Shown here: positions 61,790 through 64,000 of the stretch, piece by piece | Position numbering within the stretch: position 1 is the stretch's first letter | Layout: each line of letters opens with the position of its first letter | NCBI GenBank assembly: GCA_964624625.1 | Contig: CAZUXW010000005.1 | Coordinates: 1 to 64,000, forward strand | Length of the DNA: 64,000 bases | Direction: 5' to 3' | Source: PALSA-1180 sp964624625 | GTDB taxonomy: Bacteria > Oederibacteriota > Muellerivitia > Muellerivitales > Muellerivitaceae | The notes under the pieces: model-generated | The model's database searches: none | Told to the model about the DNA's origin: nothing | The model's input: the letters and a program-made list of their open reading frames with translations, nothing else | Program-made: the position numbers and the translations under genes

Positions 61790-61814
61790 AGTCCCCGAAT
61801 CTTGAGGAGGCATT

Positions 61815-62603
61815 ATGCAGTCTTTGTACACGGCAGCAACCGGCATGCAAGCTCAGAGCATGAACATTGATACCATTTCCAACAACCTGGCCAACGTCAG
61901 CACCAACGGCTTCAAGAAACAAAGGGTGGACTTCCAGGATTTGTTGTATCTCAACCTGAAACCGGCCGGCACCCCGACTTCCCCCGAGACGAATGTTCCG
62001 GTGGGGATTCAAATCGGCGAAGGCGTCAAGCCGGTCGACACCAAGCGCATCTTCACCCAAGGCACCATTTCCAACACCAATAATCCCCTGGACCTGCTCA
62101 TCGAGGGCGACGACAGTTTCTTTAAGGTTGTCCGGCCCGACGGCGAGATCGTCTATACCAGGGACGGCTCCTTTAACCGGGACGGCAACGGCAACGTGGT
62201 GAACGCGGACGGTTATTTCATGGATCCGCCGGTTCAAATCCCCGCGGACGCCTCGCAGGTGCAAATCACGCTCGACGGGCGGATCATGGTCACGACTTCC
62301 GGCCAAACCCAGCCGGCCCAAGTGGGGCAATTGGAACTGGCCAGGTTCGTGAACACCGCAGGGCTCTCGGCCCTGGGGCACAATAATTTCCAGACCACGG
62401 CCGCTTCCGGAGACCCCATCGAGGGAACCCCCGGTTCCGTTGGTTTTCCGCAGGTCCAGCAGGGCTCGTTGGAATTGTCCAACGTGGATGTGGTCACGGA
62501 GATGGTCAATATGATCGTCGCCCAACGCTCTTATGAAATGAATTCCAAGGCAGTGACGACGGCGGACCAGATGCTTCAAACCGCCGCGCAATTGATCAGG
62601 TAA
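61815..62603 (+). CDS. flgG: flagellar distal rod protein FlgG
   Basis: ATG 61815 behind GAGGAGG. The 262-residue protein has MQSLYTAATGMQAQSMNIDTISNNLANVSTNGFKKQR at the N-terminus, NPLDLLIEGDDSFF in the centre, and LELSNVDVVTEMVNMIVAQRSYEMNSKAVTTADQMLQ at the end, a textbook FlgG pattern. Confidence 0.96.
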   Translation: MQSLYTAATGMQAQSMNIDTISNNLANVSTNGFKKQRVDFQDLLYLNLKPAGTPTSPETNVPVGIQIGEGVKPVDTKRIFTQGTISNTNNPLDLLIEGDDSFFKVVRPDGEIVYTRDGSFNRDGNGNVVNADGYFMDPPVQIPADASQVQITLDGRIMVTTSGQTQPAQVGQLELARFVNTAGLSALGHNNFQTTAASGDPIEGTPGSVGFPQVQQGSLELSNVDVVTEMVNMIVAQRSYEMNSKAVTTADQMLQTAAQLIR

Positions 62604-62613
62604 CCTAAAGTTA

Positions 62614-63597
62614 GTGAAACGAAAAATTTTTAATTTGGTGATGGCGCTTTTTTGCGGCATGGGTTCCCTGGGGGCCGCCGCCGAGAATCAAGGGGTTCTG
62701 ATCCGGCTGCCGGAGAGGGCAACCGTGGTGGGGCCGGAGATTGTCCTGGGACAAGTCGCCGAGGTCATCGGCGACAACAAGGCGGTGCTGGAAAAGGTCC
62801 GCCGCCTGCGTTTGGGAAGCGCGGCGCCTGCCGGCAAAAACCTGAAAGTGACCCTGGGATATATCAAGGTCGCCCTCCGCCGCGAAGGCTACTCGTTGAA
62901 GGATTTTTCGTTTGAGGGCGTGGAAACGTCCGATGTGTTGACCCAGAGCAGGGAATTGGCGACCGGGGACCTGGTTCCGGAGGTGAAGGACTTCATCGTA
63001 AAAGGGTTGAGGGAATCCCCGGAAAACGTGGAAGTGAAGCTGGCGGGGCCCGAGAAAAAAATCCTGCTGCCCGCGGGGGATTTAAAAGCGACATTTCGGC
63101 CGCCTCTTTCGGGGAAGTACGAGGGGACGCTCCTGCTGACGAGCGAGTTGGAAGTGGACCGCCGGCTGGTGAAGGTGATGCCCCTGAGGGTCGTGGTGGA
63201 GGTTTTTCATCCGGTGGTGGTCGCCCGCCGCAAGGTTGAAAAGGGGGATAAGTTCACCCCGGAAAACGTGGCGCTGGTCCGGAAACCGAGTTCCGCCTTA
63301 ATCGCGGGATCGATCAGCCAGTTGGCCAGCGTGATGGGCCGGACGGCCTCCGCCCCCATACCGGCCGGAACGATCCTCCGGATGACAGAGTTTTATGATC
63401 CCCCCATGGTCAAAAGGGGGGCGGTCCTGCAGGCCGTGGTAAGGCGGGGTAATGTGGAGATTTCGGTCCAGGTGAGGGCGTCGGAAGAGGGAAAGGCCGG
63501 AGACACGATCCGGGTTGAGAACACGGACACGCACAAGGTTCTGCGTGGAAAAGTATTGGATGAAAAAACGGTCTTGGTGGATCAGGACAAGCCTTAG
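62614..63597 (+). CDS. flgA: flagellar P-ring assembly chaperone FlgA
   Basis: The start is GTG 62614. The 327-residue protein has a signal peptide (NLVMALFCGMGSLGAAA), an N-terminal domain of the longer FlgA type, and a SAF domain (VVVARRKVEKGDKFTPENVALV). The final strands include GAVLQAVVRRGNVEISVQVRASEEGKAGDTIRVEN. FlgA assists P-ring (FlgI) formation in the periplasm. Its presence indicates a Gram-negative-type flagellum. Confidence 0.92.
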   Translation: MKRKIFNLVMALFCGMGSLGAAAENQGVLIRLPERATVVGPEIVLGQVAEVIGDNKAVLEKVRRLRLGSAAPAGKNLKVTLGYIKVALRREGYSLKDFSFEGVETSDVLTQSRELATGDLVPEVKDFIVKGLRESPENVEVKLAGPEKKILLPAGDLKATFRPPLSGKYEGTLLLTSELEVDRRLVKVMPLRVVVEVFHPVVVARRKVEKGDKFTPENVALVRKPSSALIAGSISQLASVMGRTASAPIPAGTILRMTEFYDPPMVKRGAVLQAVVRRGNVEISVQVRASEEGKAGDTIRVENTDTHKVLRGKVLDEKTVLVDQDKP

Positions 63598-63616
63598 TTA
63601 AGGGATGGGGGTCGGT

Positions 63617-64000
63617 ATGATGACAAATAAAACGATGATATTTTTCCTGGGTTTGGCGGTTTTCGCTTCCTGCCAAACGCTGGTGGCGGATTCGCTGTTC
63701 CCCGTGGAGGGGTCCAGCTCCATTTACACCGAGAAACGCGCCCGCCGGGTGGGCGACGTCATCACCGTCATGATCCAGGAAGTAAACCAGGCGACCAACG
63801 CCGCCAGCAGCCAGGACCAGAAATCGGGAAGCGTGGTGGTGGGGGCCGGCAACGGCTTTTTAGGGTCCGCCAATTTCCTCAACAACAACATTAATAATAA
63901 TATCGGCTTGGGCGGCGGCACCTCCCATCAGGGGCAGGGCACCTCCAGCCGGAGTTCCAAGGTGACGGGCCAAATGACGGCTAAAATCATATCGGTTCTG
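63617..64000 (+). CDS. flgH: flagellar L-ring lipoprotein FlgH (3' end outside window)
   Basis: ATG 63617. The first 128 residues are visible. A lipoprotein signal ends at Cys19 (LAVFASC). The mature part has YTEKRARRVGDVITVMIQEVNQATNAASSQDQKSG, the FlgH signature, then a Gly/Asn-rich loop and SSRSSKVTGQMTAKIISVL. FlgH forms the outer-membrane L ring, confirming an outer membrane. flgI probably follows beyond the window. Confidence 0.95.
   Translation, partial: MMTNKTMIFFLGLAVFASCQTLVADSLFPVEGSSSIYTEKRARRVGDVITVMIQEVNQATNAASSQDQKSGSVVVGAGNGFLGSANFLNNNINNNIGLGGGTSHQGQGTSSRSSKVTGQMTAKIISVL

Noticed and set aside
61656..61814. Cyclic-di-GMP (GEMM) riboswitch in the flgF-flgG spacer
   Set aside because: The conserved GEMM core bases could not be matched despite clear hairpins.
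1..64000. tRNA or rRNA genes, insertion sequences, prophage genes
   Set aside because: No cloverleaf, rRNA segment, transposase or phage structural motif was seen on either strand.

Overview
The window is 64 kb of one bacterial chromosome. The organism looks diderm, motile and saprophytic. The outer membrane is implied by FlgH (L-ring lipoprotein), FlgA (P-ring chaperone) and two PorV/UPF0164-like beta-barrel proteins. Motility is shown by a nearly complete flagellar export, switch and motor cluster. Polymer feeding is suggested by secreted GH9, GH18 and GH116-type glycosidases. Very long Thr/Pro linkers, repeated YPNP-type C-terminal domains and frequent GTG/TTG starts suggest an FCB-like or little-cultivated candidate lineage. 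I cannot name the phylum from sequence alone.

Region 1 (1-20.5 kb) is the secretome. It holds the tail of one Thr/Pro-linker surface protein, a complete 1328-residue relative, a GH9 endoglucanase and a GH116-like glucosidase. Three of these four end in the same roughly 90-residue domain. Between the GH9 and GH116 genes lie a cyclic-nucleotide-binding-fold protein, an acetyltransferase, a small basic secreted protein, a CIA30-like secreted protein, a DUF1800/DUF1501 pair and a GH18 protein whose C-terminus repeats the CIA30-like domain. An Idh/MocA oxidoreductase closes this part.

Region 2 (20.5-32.5 kb) is housekeeping. It carries a zinc-peptidase-like protein, a soluble and a membrane-anchored thioredoxin in tandem, secD-secF, the yggS-proC-yggT-like-DUF167 group, a purine nucleoside/MTA phosphorylase with mtnA (methylthioadenosine salvage) and a hotdog thioesterase. 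A 34-codon AURKAIP1/COX24-like ribosomal gene and a GAF-GAF-GGDEF diguanylate cyclase follow.

Region 3 (32.6-64 kb) is the flagellar locus. A small HspR/MerR-like regulator sits immediately upstream. Its own promoter region and the flgB promoter share the block AATGACACT inside perfect palindromes overlapping the predicted -10 boxes, so the regulator probably controls itself and the flagellar operon. The order is flgB flgC fliE fliF fliG fliH fliI fliJ motA motB fliL fliM fliN(Y) fliO fliP fliQ fliR flhB flhA flhF flhG, an unknown membrane protein, fliA-type sigma factor, fapA, two unknown genes, a possible FliK/YlqG analogue, a FlhB C-terminal paralogue, two PorV-like proteins, flgF, flgG, flgA and flgH (cut by the window end). 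fliK, flgD and flgE are absent from their usual place between fliJ and motA.

I found no tRNA, rRNA, CRISPR array, insertion sequence or prophage. Intergenic regions contain several inverted-repeat elements, some apparently related to each other. All family assignments come from reading motifs by eye, not from database searches.
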